Shown here piece after piece: positions 33,083 through 41,718 of a DNA stretch of 64,000 nt. A model generated the notes under the pieces. The model saw only the letters and a program-made list of their open reading frames with translations. It searched no databases and was not told where the DNA came from. The DNA lies in contig NZ_FUWM01000006.1 of the NCBI RefSeq assembly GCF_900167185.1, positions 124,001-188,000 of the forward strand. The letters run 5' to 3'. The translations under genes and the position numbers were made by a program. Source of the DNA: Selenihalanaerobacter shriftii. Its GTDB lineage: Bacteria > Bacillota > Halanaerobiia > Halobacteroidales > Acetohalobiaceae. Position 1 is the stretch's first letter, and each line of letters starts with the position of its first letter.

Positions 33083-35046
33083 TACTTCCCACCTACTTTA
33101 CAGTCTCTAATTATTATTTTATCTTCATTAAAGAGCACTTTATTTTCATCAATCTGGTTAGACATTTTTTTCAATAATTCTAAAGAAGTTTTAAGTTGTT
33201 GCCAATAATTAGTCCAATAAGTTCGATAATACTTCATTTTCTCTTCCAATTCCTGTTTATTATTAAAGAAATACTTGTTATTAACTTCTTGATACTTTAA
33301 TTTTTCGATAATTAAAGTCCTTTGCGTAAAATAACTTATTCTTTTGTGTTGTTTTAATTTAGACTCATATTCCTGTGCTTTAACTTGTACTTCTTTTAAT
33401 TTACCATTACTTATTTGCTGAACCTGAGTTAATTTCTTTTCAATCCCCTTAACGAAAGATAACTGTTCTTCTAAAATTTCAATTGAACTATTTAATTCCT
33501 CAATAGTCTTATCTATCTCTTCTTTTAAATTTTGATAATAATCATTATGCCCTTCTTTTTCATTATAAATCTCTTGCAGAGTAATTAAAGGATCAACTTT
33601 TTCTAAACAATATTTAGCTATTGCTTCCTGAAGAGTCATAATCTTAGTATGATCAATCTTTGCTCCACCTTCTGTTGCATCAATATACAATCTACTTGAC
33701 CGCTTAGCAAAATAATCATTATAATAATTTAAAAAACTTTTAAACCCTTTACTTGTATATACTGGCTTTCCGTTAATTCCTTCCACAGTAATTAACCCTT
33801 CGTCATTTACTTTATTATTCTCATACATTGTTCCTGAAGCATGAGTCTTATCCTCAGAAAATGATAAGTCCTGTCCTACAAGAATAATTGGATTTCCTCC
33901 AAACTTATAAGCTAAATCAACCATACTATGAGCTACAGTACCACCAGTATTAATTGCAGTATACTGTCCTTTCATTTTTTCTACCCAAGCACTTAAATTC
34001 CGCTTCATTGTAAAGAAGACTTGAGGTCCAACCCAATTATCATTAACTAAGGGTGAATTAGCCTTTTCAGAAAAGAGAAAAACATTGTTCAAATCCCTAA
34101 TACCTTTAAACTGATTATACATTTTTTGACTACCGTCCATGGAAACTACAATATCTGGCTCTATTCCAGCTTTTAGTAATGCTTTTAAAGCCGTTCCTAC
34201 ACACATTAATAAGGCATTACCTTTTGCATGTTTCAATTGATCAATATTCTTATCTAAAGAAGGTCCAGCTGCAACACAAATTATTGGTATATTTTGAAAA
34301 GAATTAAAAAAGTCATCAGCTTTTGGATTCTTTAATATATAAGATAAATTTGAAATAATATTATTCCGCCACTGTTTTGCTACCTTAATATTAGTCATTT
34401 TACTAATATTCTTATACTCAATAGCATTTCTAATCTCATTATAGATTTGATCATACTCTTCATTAAACAACCTAAGTGAAGGAGGATGTTCAAAGAATTT
34501 AATTTTATTTGCTAAAGATAATTCGTAATTCGCTCTTATAGCAGAATAGAGATTACCTTTGTCTCCTATAACTAAAATAAACTTCTCATTCTTTAGAATA
34601 GGCCTTAAATCACTATAAAGTAATGCGGTATAAAATATTGATAAATAAGGTTCTATAATGAAAACCCTATTAAATTTATCCTTAGTAAATAATTCTACTA
34701 GGTGATATCCTAAACCAAATCCTAAGGCAAAAATTTGGTCTTGACTATTATATTTTAATTGCAAGTTATCAACTAACTTTTTAGCCTCTTTAACAGGATA
34801 ATACCTACTATGAAAATAAATTGGCTTTTTATCTTTGATTATTTGCATAGTATAACCATCATTTTTAGTCTCTTCTATATTAATTATTAAATCATTTTCT
34901 AAATCTTTAACTTGAGCTATAATGTCTTGGTCACTAACTTTATCATCTACTACGATTTTATCTGATTGATGATAATTTTTCATTATATTATAAGCCATTT
35001 TGCTTTTACGTTTCAATAACCGCATATTTTTATTAAAAAAAGCCAT
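33082..35046 (-). CDS. Maf-type flagellin glycosyltransferase (DUF115/MptE-like domain)
   Basis: A 654-residue motility accessory factor. The central region (about 240-440) has the DUF115 signature PIICVAAGPSLDKNIDQLKHAKG, IVSMDGSQ, INTGGTVAHSMVDLAYKFGGNPIILVGQDLSFSE and THASG. The C-terminal 150 residues are coiled-coil. Maf proteins transfer pseudaminic or legionaminic acid from the CMP-sugar to Ser/Thr of flagellin before export. It lies between the fliT-like gene and the CMP-legionaminic island, linking the two. Confidence 0.88.
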   Translation of the reverse strand: MAFFNKNMRLLKRKSKMAYNIMKNYHQSDKIVVDDKVSDQDIIAQVKDLENDLIINIEETKNDGYTMQIIKDKKPIYFHSRYYPVKEAKKLVDNLQLKYNSQDQIFALGFGLGYHLVELFTKDKFNRVFIIEPYLSIFYTALLYSDLRPILKNEKFILVIGDKGNLYSAIRANYELSLANKIKFFEHPPSLRLFNEEYDQIYNEIRNAIEYKNISKMTNIKVAKQWRNNIISNLSYILKNPKADDFFNSFQNIPIICVAAGPSLDKNIDQLKHAKGNALLMCVGTALKALLKAGIEPDIVVSMDGSQKMYNQFKGIRDLNNVFLFSEKANSPLVNDNWVGPQVFFTMKRNLSAWVEKMKGQYTAINTGGTVAHSMVDLAYKFGGNPIILVGQDLSFSEDKTHASGTMYENNKVNDEGLITVEGINGKPVYTSKGFKSFLNYYNDYFAKRSSRLYIDATEGGAKIDHTKIMTLQEAIAKYCLEKVDPLITLQEIYNEKEGHNDYYQNLKEEIDKTIEELNSSIEILEEQLSFVKGIEKKLTQVQQISNGKLKEVQVKAQEYESKLKQHKRISYFTQRTLIIEKLKYQEVNNKYFFNNKQELEEKMKYYRTYWTNYWQQLKTSLELLKKMSNQIDENKVLFNEDKIIIRDCKVGGK

Positions 35047-35127
35047 TCTAATCCCCCATCTTTTTTACTTCAAATCTATTATTCCATTAATTATTCTTAC
35101 TTAAAAAGTCTAAGGAAAATATGAAAT

Positions 35128-35592
35128 TTATTTTTTATTATCAATAAATTTACCCTCATAGTTATTAACAGCACCATCATAAGCACGATTAATATTCAAA
35201 CCTGCATTGATATCTTGCATCTTCTTTTGTACTTTATTCTTTTGATTAATTATCTGTTCTTGATTATCTTTTTCTAACTTATTAATCTGGTGCATAATTT
35301 GATAAATATTTTCAATAATTTCCTTGAATTCTTTTGCATCCAATTGCAAATTATTCTGCTGTGCTAATTGCCTTTTATAAGATATCAATTGAGCTTCTAA
35401 TTTTTCAATATTATTTATCTTCTTTTCTTTATCCTCTATTATTTGTTTTAAGTTTTGCCACTCTTTCTTTTCAATAGCCTGCTGTTGCTCTTTAGTTAAT
35501 TTTAAAATCTGCTTATAAATTAATAGCTTTTGTTTATAAATATTAATTATTTCATTAATTAAATTCTCTTGATCTAACTTATCCTTCAACAC
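35128..35592 (-). CDS. FliT-like coiled-coil flagellar protein
   Basis: A 154-residue, almost entirely helical protein rich in Gln, Lys and Ile, in the position of fliT directly after fliS (14-base overlap). FliT is the export chaperone of the filament cap FliD. Sequence similarity to FliT cannot be judged by eye because the protein is low in complexity; the call relies on position, overlap and size (slightly longer than usual FliT). Confidence 0.6.
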   Translation of the reverse strand: MLKDKLDQENLINEIINIYKQKLLIYKQILKLTKEQQQAIEKKEWQNLKQIIEDKEKKINNIEKLEAQLISYKRQLAQQNNLQLDAKEFKEIIENIYQIMHQINKLEKDNQEQIINQKNKVQKKMQDINAGLNINRAYDGAVNNYEGKFIDNKK

Positions 35593-36013
35593 TAATACCT
35601 CCAGAAGGCACTTGTTGTTTCTTTTGAACTTTTCTTTCTTTCTTTAAATTCTGCATAGCTTGCTTCCAAGTATCACTTAACTCTTCCAACATATTTATAA
35701 CTTCATCCATTGGTTCAATACTTTTATTAATATTAGCCTCAATTAAACGACGATTCATATAATCATACAAGCTCTCTAAATTCTGGGCAATCTCTCCACC
35801 TTGCTCCATATCTAATGTAATCATTAATTCATTAATAATATTTTGTGTTCTAATTAAACAATTATTTGTAACTTGATAATCATTATTCTTTAAACCTTGC
35901 TTAGCTTGTTTAACAAATTTGAGCGCTCCATTATATAACATTAAAACTAATTTTTCTTGATTAGATGTTTCCACCTGAGTGTTTTGATATTTCTGATAAG
36001 GATTGTTAGCCAT
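35579..36013 (-). CDS. fliS: Flagellin export chaperone FliS
   Basis: A 144-residue chaperone that binds the C-terminus of flagellin and prevents early polymerisation. The start MANNPYQKYQNTQVETSNQEKLVLMLYNGALKF is typical. ATG 36013 is preceded by GGGAGAG, while the longer in-frame start at 36082 lacks one. The helical body includes AKQGLKNNDYQVTNNCLIRTQNIINEL. It follows fliD (83 bases) and overlaps the fliT-like gene, the standard fliD-fliS-fliT order. Confidence 0.94.
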   Translation of the reverse strand: MANNPYQKYQNTQVETSNQEKLVLMLYNGALKFVKQAKQGLKNNDYQVTNNCLIRTQNIINELMITLDMEQGGEIAQNLESLYDYMNRRLIEANINKSIEPMDEVINMLEELSDTWKQAMQNLKKERKVQKKQQVPSGGISVEG

Positions 36014-36096
36014 AATTAAACTCTCCCTTTTATTAATTAATAAATTATCCGTATCTATTAAGTAATTACTACTAATTGTCAACGCATACTATTAAA

Positions 36097-37548
36097 TTAA
36101 AGCATTGAACTTATACTACTAGCACTACCACCTAAACTAGCCAACTGGCTCTGCATCCAGCTCATTTGACTATTCATTTTTGAAATAGCTGTTTCCATAG
36201 CTGTAAACTCACTCTGCAATCTTTCCCTTTCTTGCTCTAAGTTATCATTTACAGAATCAATTTGCTCATCAACATTTTCCACCATTATTTCATAAGAATC
36301 TACTTTCTCCGGGATTACTCCTGTATTACTTTGAACCAATAAATCAAGATAGCCATCTACTTTAGTAGCAATGCCATTAAAAGAATCACCCTCATCAGTA
36401 TCGGCATTAAATAGTTTCTTTACTTCGTTTGGCTTATCAGCAATACTTTCTTTAAATTTATTAGAATCGAACTCCATAGCTCCATTACGATTAATCTCTA
36501 TTCCTACCATTGCTAATTGATCATAGTCACTATTGTTATCTACGCTATTAGTAACCATCTGTCGCAATTTTGACTGTAATCTCATTAGAGTTCCACTACC
36601 TTGTAAGGCTCCTGCTTCTCCAGTTTCTTGATTATAATCAAGTTTCTTTCCAATGAAACTCTGCACGCTATTATACTGGTCTACAAACTCTTGAATAGCA
36701 GAGGTAGCTTTATCTATATCTTTACTAACTTCAATAGTCGTAGTTCCTGTCGTTTTTAAATTAAAAGTAACTTCATTTACTACATCATCAAGCCCTTGAT
36801 TACTAGACCGAGTAACAGCAAGTCCATTTACACTAAACTGGGCATCTTGAGCTACCTGAAGTTCACTAGCAGCATTAACATTACCATTAATATCTAAATC
36901 AAAACCTAAATCATTAGTCCCATCATTATCTAGAATATTATCAGGATCCTGAAAAGAAAGCATATTATTAGTTCCTGTGTTTACACCTTCAATAATTAAA
37001 GTATTGTCTACTACTGACGATTCTACTAATTTATTACCATTTCCATCATCATTTCCACTGGCATTATTAATTGCATCTCGTACATCATTCAATGATTCAG
37101 TCCCATCTATGCTAACATTAAAACTTTTACTAGTACCATCCAATTCAATAGTAAAGCTACCACTATTCCCGCCATTTAAGCCTAAATCACTCGTAGAATC
37201 AACCTGCTGTGCAGAAGCAACTCGATGCTTTTTGGCTAGTTGACTAATATCTAAAGTATAGCTACTAGCATCAGCAGCAGTAGTTGCTGTCGCATCAGCT
37301 ACATCTTCTGAGGAACTAGTTGTTTTATTGGAATCGAAGGTAGAGCTTAGTCTTAAATCTGCCATTTTATTTTCTAAATTACCTATTCTAGAATTAACAT
37401 CCCGCCAAGCATCTTTTTCAGTTTCTAAATTGCTCTTCTCCTTACTTAAGTTCTGCAACTTGGTTCCATATTCTGCATTTAATATTTGACTAATTATATC
37501 TCCAGTTGCCATTCCAGTAGCTAAACCATCCATGCTTAAATCTGCCAT
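36097..37548 (-). CDS. fliD: Flagellar filament cap protein FliD
   Basis: A 483-residue hook-associated protein 2. FliD forms the cap that folds exported flagellin at the filament tip. The N-terminus (LSMDGLATGMATGDIISQIL, about 4-23) and the C-terminal coiled coil with FTAMETAISKMNSQMSWMQSQLASL are conserved. The middle carries acidic Asn/Asp-rich repeats. It comes after hag and a terminator, so it has its own promoter somewhere in the short space at 37549-37575 or is read by leak-through. Confidence 0.95.
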   Translation of the reverse strand: MADLSMDGLATGMATGDIISQILNAEYGTKLQNLSKEKSNLETEKDAWRDVNSRIGNLENKMADLRLSSTFDSNKTTSSSEDVADATATTAADASSYTLDISQLAKKHRVASAQQVDSTSDLGLNGGNSGSFTIELDGTSKSFNVSIDGTESLNDVRDAINNASGNDDGNGNKLVESSVVDNTLIIEGVNTGTNNMLSFQDPDNILDNDGTNDLGFDLDINGNVNAASELQVAQDAQFSVNGLAVTRSSNQGLDDVVNEVTFNLKTTGTTTIEVSKDIDKATSAIQEFVDQYNSVQSFIGKKLDYNQETGEAGALQGSGTLMRLQSKLRQMVTNSVDNNSDYDQLAMVGIEINRNGAMEFDSNKFKESIADKPNEVKKLFNADTDEGDSFNGIATKVDGYLDLLVQSNTGVIPEKVDSYEIMVENVDEQIDSVNDNLEQERERLQSEFTAMETAISKMNSQMSWMQSQLASLGGSASSISSML

Positions 37549-37574
37549 TTTCTCACCCCCAAATTTAAACTAAT

Positions 37575-37610
37575 AAAATAGCCAGCCAGAAAACCGGCCG
37601 GCCTATTTTA
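37575..37610 (-). terminator. Terminator after hag
   Basis: AAAATAG-GCCGGCC pairs with GGCTGGC-TATTTT around a TTTT-containing loop, with one bulge and G-U pairs, 74 bases after the flagellin stop codon. This is usual for the very highly expressed hag transcript. Confidence 0.7.
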
Positions 37611-37683
37611 TTCATATTTATTTTTTATTTATGTCAGTCTATTCCTTTACCGAGTAGTGAAACTGCTTCCTGACACTAATGTA

Positions 37684-38829
37684 TTAACCTAGAAGTTGAA
37701 GAACTCCCTGAGGTTTTTGGTTAGCTTGCGCTAACATAGCGGTACCAGCTTGAGAAAGAATTCGTTGCTTACTCAAATTCATCATCTCTTTCGCCATATC
37801 AACATCCCTAATTCGAGAGTTAGCAGCAGTTAAGTTTTCTTTAGATGTACTCAAGTTATTAATAGTATGATCTAATCTATTTTGATATGCACCAAGCTTA
37901 GACCTTTCAGCCGAAACTCTAGATATAGCATTATCTATTGTAGTAATAGCATCATCAGCATCTTCTTGATTCATAACACTTATACCCTCACCTTTTTCTA
38001 ATACATTAATTGAAATACTTCCAGCATCAGTGGCAATACTTGCAGTTGTGTCAGTATCAGAAATTGCAACAGTCACAGAACCTGATGTAGTATCATCTGC
38101 AGTATAAGCATCATTATTAATACCACTAAATGTCACACTTGTACCACTATCAACCAAAGCTCCACTGGCAATAACAGTACCATCAGCAGCTTTAAGATCA
38201 GCGCCACCACTATCTGTTACAGATACACTATATGAACCTCCCTGCAAATTATCTGTTGTATTTCCAGTATCACCCATATTAGTTGTTCCAGCATCAAAAG
38301 TTGAAACGCTGCTATCTGCTGTAACACTTAAACTCTCAGCTCTCATATCATTAACCGTTAATGATATGTTTTGACCTTCATTTGAACCAATTTGAAGCTT
38401 TGCAGCTTTCATACTGCCATCCAATAATTTTTGAGTATTAAATTCAGTATTGTCACCAATTCTTGTTAATTCCTCTGTTAGTTTATTAACTTCTTTTTGA
38501 ATTTCAAATCTATCAGCATTAGTATTAGTGTCGTTAGCTGATTGAACTGATAATTCACGCATTCTTTGTAAGATAGAGTGAGTCTCTTTTAAAGCACCCT
38601 CAGCAGTCTGAATCATAGAAATACCATCTTGAGCATTTCTTTGCGCCTGACCCAAACCATTAATCTGAGATTTCATCTTTTCACTAATAGCTAAACCAGC
38701 TGCATCATCAGCAGCTCGATTAATTCTTCTACCACTTGATAACCTTTCCAAAGATTTACTCATATTGCTCTGTGTATTTTTTAGCTGGTTGTAAGAATTC
38801 AACGCAGCTACATTAGTATTAATTCTCAT
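37684..38829 (-). CDS. hag: Flagellin
   Basis: A 381-residue flagellin, the filament subunit. The D0/D1 N-terminus (MRINTNVAALNSYNQL, LERLSSGRRINRAADDAAGLAISE) and C-terminus (RIRDVDMAKEMMNLSKQ, AGTAMLAQANQKPQGVLQLLG) are canonical. The exposed middle (about 165-290) is rich in Ser, Thr, Asp and Gly and is the likely place for glycosylation. It is the only flagellin gene in the window. The leader carries a CsrA-type hairpin and csrA lies upstream. A terminator follows. Confidence 0.97.
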   Translation of the reverse strand: MRINTNVAALNSYNQLKNTQSNMSKSLERLSSGRRINRAADDAAGLAISEKMKSQINGLGQAQRNAQDGISMIQTAEGALKETHSILQRMRELSVQSANDTNTNADRFEIQKEVNKLTEELTRIGDNTEFNTQKLLDGSMKAAKLQIGSNEGQNISLTVNDMRAESLSVTADSSVSTFDAGTTNMGDTGNTTDNLQGGSYSVSVTDSGGADLKAADGTVIASGALVDSGTSVTFSGINNDAYTADDTTSGSVTVAISDTDTTASIATDAGSISINVLEKGEGISVMNQEDADDAITTIDNAISRVSAERSKLGAYQNRLDHTINNLSTSKENLTAANSRIRDVDMAKEMMNLSKQRILSQAGTAMLAQANQKPQGVLQLLG

Positions 38830-38837
38830 AATATATC

Positions 38838-38882
38838 ATCCTCCTTGATTTTTTTATATTTTTCAACATCCTTATTGAAAAA
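38838..38882 (-). promoter_or_regulatory. CsrA-type binding hairpin in the hag leader
   Basis: TTTTTCAA and TTGAAAAA (38882-38875 and 38866-38859) form an 8-pair hairpin whose loop TAAGGATG exposes GGA, the core CsrA motif. A second GGA lies in the hag ribosome site AAGGAGG about 15 bases downstream. This two-site arrangement matches CsrA repression of hag in Bacillus. Confidence 0.65.
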
Positions 38883-38953
38883 TAGTGTCATGCACAATAT
38901 TATCTAGCTACTATTTATCAACTATTCTAGTCGGCCGCTCTAGTTATAGCTGA

Positions 38954-39010
38954 TAAAAGTTAGTAACCACAGCTACTTTGAAATTTTCAAAGCACCTATT
39001 ATTACTAACT
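38954..39010 (-). terminator. Candidate terminator of fliW-csrA
   Basis: Nested inverted repeats: outer AGTTAGTAA/TTACTAACT and inner CTTTGAAA/TTTCAAAG, followed on the minus strand by TTTTATC. It lies about 117 bases after the csrA stop codon. It could also be an operator in the hag promoter region. Confidence 0.45.
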
Positions 39011-39126
39011 TCCCCTTTATTCCCTGCATCACTATAATTATCGACATTTCAGATAATAATTTAATCACTATTTAAATCCTATAAGTTTGAATAACACCAA
39101 TTAAGTGAAAATATAAACATATTACT

Positions 39127-39375
39127 CTATAATTTACCCTTCTTACTTGATTTATCACCAAATTTCAGTATATCACTTAAGTTTTTGACTTTAACAGCAG
39201 CTGCTTCTTTATTCTCTGCTTTTATTTCTTCGTAGATTTCCTTACGATATATCTCTACATCTTGAGGAGCATCGATTCCTAACTGAACTTGACCTCCTCC
39301 AACATCTACTATCGTTATCTCTATATCATCTCCAAGCATAATGCTTTCATCTTTTTTGCGAGTTAAAACTAGCAT
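39127..39375 (-). CDS. csrA: Translational regulator CsrA
   Basis: An 82-residue dimeric RNA-binding protein that blocks ribosome access at GGA-loop sites. [37 protein letters not shown] and [12 protein letters not shown] are diagnostic. The tail (about 60-82) is longer than the E. coli protein, as in Firmicutes. It follows fliW by 16 bases. The adjacent flagellin leader at 38838 carries the expected target. FliW and flagellin control CsrA activity in the known circuit. Confidence 0.96.
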   Translation of the reverse strand: MLVLTRKKDESIMLGDDIEITIVDVGGGQVQLGIDAPQDVEIYRKEIYEEIKAENKEAAAVKVKNLSDILKFGDKSSKKGKL

Positions 39376-39391
39376 TTAATTTCCTCCTTAA

Positions 39392-39832
39392 TCATGCAGA
39401 GACATCTTCTTTATCATCAAATAATTTATATTTAACAGAATATTCTTCCTCATCTAAAATAATCTGCCTAGCTAATTTTTGCTCTTGATTAACTACAATT
39501 GGTGCTTTAAGGTTCATAGTCATCTCCTGTAGATTGTCAGGCACTACTACAATATTGATTACTAGCACCTCTTTCTTAGTCTCAACTTGTAACTCATTCT
39601 GTATCTCATCCTTTAAATCAAATTCATAATCCTGATAAAAACTCCATGGCTCAGTTACAATGAAAGCCAAATCTGGATCGGTCGTAGATTGCAGCCAGAA
39701 AAAAGGAGTCTCTTCATCAGCTAATAAGATAAATCCTTTCTCATCTTTAAAACCATATAATCCTTGTTTAAAAGTAATTATCTCTTGCTTATCTATATCT
39801 ATCTTCCCAAAACGAGTAGTTTCTAATTTCAT
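39392..39832 (-). CDS. fliW: Flagellar assembly factor FliW
   Basis: A protein of about 146 residues starting at ATG 39832 with a GAGGTGAT site; the extra 11 codons from 39865 have none. FliW binds CsrA and releases it from hag mRNA when flagellin is being exported. Recognised by TRFGKIDIDKQEIITFKQGLYGF, FFWLQSTTDPDLAFIV and the C-terminal NLKAPIVVNQEQKLARQIIL. It is directly upstream of csrA. Confidence 0.94.
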   Translation of the reverse strand: MKLETTRFGKIDIDKQEIITFKQGLYGFKDEKGFILLADEETPFFWLQSTTDPDLAFIVTEPWSFYQDYEFDLKDEIQNELQVETKKEVLVINIVVVPDNLQEMTMNLKAPIVVNQEQKLARQIILDEEEYSVKYKLFDDKEDVSA

Positions 39833-39845
39833 AATATCACCTCGC

Positions 39846-39976
39846 TGTTTAGTTTTCAGTGTCAAACAGTTTGTCTACGTCGGTTGTCTGTGTCAGGATT
39901 AAATAGTTTTCAGTTGTCTGTGTCAGTTGTTAGTATCGTTTTTTTGCCTGACACTGTCACTGATTCCTGACACTAA
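39846..39976 (-). repeat. Degenerate short repeats (GTGTCAG/ACAACTGA) before fliW
   Basis: The stretch between DUF6470 and fliW is made almost entirely of imperfect copies of 7-9-base units such as CAGTGTCAG and CAACTGACA. It begins 6 bases after the DUF6470 stop codon. The same units fill the gaps around flgL and flgK. Confidence 0.7.
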
Positions 39977-39977
39977 T

Positions 39978-40535
39978 TTACACTCTCAAATCCACGGCTC
40001 TAATTTCTAAATTTGAACTCTGCTTTTGATAAACTTCAACCTTACCCCACTGTAGGTTAACTTTAGGGAAATTAGGTTTACTATTAACCTCTATTCCATC
40101 TAATTCATTTACTTTAAAATTTATATTTTGTTTGCTAGGATTGATCTTAATTTCTGGACCACGCTTCCACTTTAAGCCTAACTCACGTTTTTTCTCATAA
40201 ATCCGCTGTTTAGCTTGTCTAATTAAAGGTTTACCACCTTTCTCAATAGCAGCTAATTGATCTCCTTCTTGAGTATATTGAGCTATTCCACGCAAAACAG
40301 CTTGTTGTCCTTTTCTAGCTATCTTTTTACTATAATTTTTAGGCGTTTGATAATTTAGATCAGCTAATGCTTTAGTTTGGTCAATCTCTACTTTAGCTGG
40401 CTTCGAACTAATCTTTAAATCACCAGGCACTTGTTTTAACTTAAAATCAGCATCCTTTTGCTGTAAATTCATTCGTGGCTTTCTTTCACGCAAACCAATT
40501 TGAGCAAATCTTTGGTTGATTTCTAATCTTAACAA
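39978..40535 (-). CDS. DUF6470 (YviE-like) protein of the flagellar operon
   Basis: About 185 residues. The conserved N-terminus LLRLEINQRFAQIGLRERKPRMNLQQ and the repeated beta-like blocks (DLKISSKPAKVEIDQT, EIKINPSKQNINFKV) match the YviE/DUF6470 family found between flgL and fliW. Start is the TTG at 40535, 5 bases after AGGTGG. The open frame reaches 40634 but the extra 33 codons are translated repeat units, so they are unlikely to be coding. Function unknown. Confidence 0.82.
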   Translation of the reverse strand: MLRLEINQRFAQIGLRERKPRMNLQQKDADFKLKQVPGDLKISSKPAKVEIDQTKALADLNYQTPKNYSKKIARKGQQAVLRGIAQYTQEGDQLAAIEKGGKPLIRQAKQRIYEKKRELGLKWKRGPEIKINPSKQNINFKVNELDGIEVNSKPNFPKVNLQWGKVEVYQKQSSNLEIRAVDLRV

Positions 40536-40554
40536 ATTAACCACCTGCCCTATA

Positions 40555-40678
40555 AGTGTCAGCGTCGAACAGTTTTCAGTGTCTGTATAGTTATCTATGT
40601 CAGTTAACTGACCACTGACACTGTCTATTGTCACTATCTGACACTGTCACTGTTAACTGATTCCTGTAATTCCTGACA
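40555..40678 (-). repeat. Degenerate short repeats between flgL and DUF6470
   Basis: This consists of imperfect copies of CAGTGTCAG, GTTAACTGA and TGACAATAGACAGTGTCAG. It starts at the flgL stop codon (TAGTGTCAGGAAT) and runs to the DUF6470 ribosome site. Confidence 0.7.
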
Positions 40679-41548
40679 CTACTTGAGAAACTGCATTAAA
40701 CTCGGCTGAATTATCCTTGCTCCTGAAGACAGAGCTGCTCGATGTACATTCTCACTCATCTTTAAATTCATAATTGTTTCAGCAATATCTACATCTTCAT
40801 TCTTAGATAATAACTTCTTAAATTTAATCTTATCTTCATCTAATCTACTCTTAGTCAGTTCTAAGCGATTCTGCTTAGCTCCTATCTCCGACCTTAGCCT
40901 TAAAACTTTATTTAGCTTCTTATCTAAATTGCCTATCCTAGTATTAGAAATCGCATCTCCATTGCCGTTTCTTAAATCAGTAACTAAGTCTTTCATTTCA
41001 TCAAAAACCCCTTTGAAAAACGCACCATCCTGATTAATCTTCATCTCTACTCCACGAGTGATTTCTCGATCAATAGCTCCATTATCACCTTGATAATTGG
41101 AGTCAGCCGTTGGATATGGCTCAGTTGTAGTCTTATACCCAGCAAATATATATCTACCATTATAATCAGTATTCGCTACTTCAGTTAAACCCTCTCTTAA
41201 TTGCTCTACTTCATCAGCAATTGCATTTCTATCAGAATCACTTAAAGAATCATTAGCTCCATAAACAGCCAATTCTCTAGTGCGCTGCAGAGTCTTAGTA
41301 GCATTCTTTAAAGCATTCTCTGTTGTTGACGTCCAAGTCAACGCCTGATCTATATTATCAATATACTGTTCATTGCTGTTCAATGTAGATTTTAATCCCA
41401 TGCTAGTCACTACCCCAGTTGGATCCTGTGACGGCATATCAAATTTTTTACCAGTTGATAATTGGCGATTGAATTTATCTAATCGCTCCATATTATCACT
41501 AAGATTTTTTAGTAGATTATTTGTCATCATTCCATTAGTTACGCGCAT
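40679..41548 (-). CDS. flgL: Flagellar hook-filament junction protein FlgL
   Basis: A 289-residue HAP3, the second hook-filament junction protein. The flagellin-like N-terminus (MRVTNGMMTNNLLKNLSDNMERLDKFNRQLSTGKKFDMPSQDP) and C-terminus (SKNEDVDIAETIMNLKMSENVHRAALSSGARIIQPSLMQFL) are conserved. Length is normal. The start has GGGGTGAT. It follows flgK with 170 bases of repeat-bearing DNA between them. Confidence 0.95.
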   Translation of the reverse strand: MRVTNGMMTNNLLKNLSDNMERLDKFNRQLSTGKKFDMPSQDPTGVVTSMGLKSTLNSNEQYIDNIDQALTWTSTTENALKNATKTLQRTRELAVYGANDSLSDSDRNAIADEVEQLREGLTEVANTDYNGRYIFAGYKTTTEPYPTADSNYQGDNGAIDREITRGVEMKINQDGAFFKGVFDEMKDLVTDLRNGNGDAISNTRIGNLDKKLNKVLRLRSEIGAKQNRLELTKSRLDEDKIKFKKLLSKNEDVDIAETIMNLKMSENVHRAALSSGARIIQPSLMQFLK

Positions 41549-41631
41549 TTTATTATCACCCCATCACTTTATCAAGAATGCTATCTAGAGTTCTTGCATA
41601 ATATTCATATTGAATTTAATCTTATCCTTAG

Positions 41632-41718
41632 TCTGTGCCTAGTCTTGTGTAAGTCTGTGTCTAATTTTTTAAGGTTTTAAAGGTCTTTAATTGTCAATTA
41701 TCAATTGTCAACTGTCAA
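41632..41718 (-). repeat. Heptamer tandem repeats after flgK
   Basis: Directly after the flgK stop codon the minus strand reads TTGACAG TTGACAA TTGATAA TTGACAA, four heptamers in a row, followed by looser copies with GACACAGACTTACACAAG. Confidence 0.75.

Noticed and set aside
38941-39010. Flagellar sigma promoter of hag at the CCGACTA sequence near 38930
   Set aside because: No TAAA box at the right distance, so I do not call it; the true hag promoter remains unidentified.
40536-40634. 33-residue N-terminal extension of the DUF6470 protein
   Set aside because: It consists of translated intergenic repeat units; the TTG at 40535 has the ribosome site and the conserved N-terminus.
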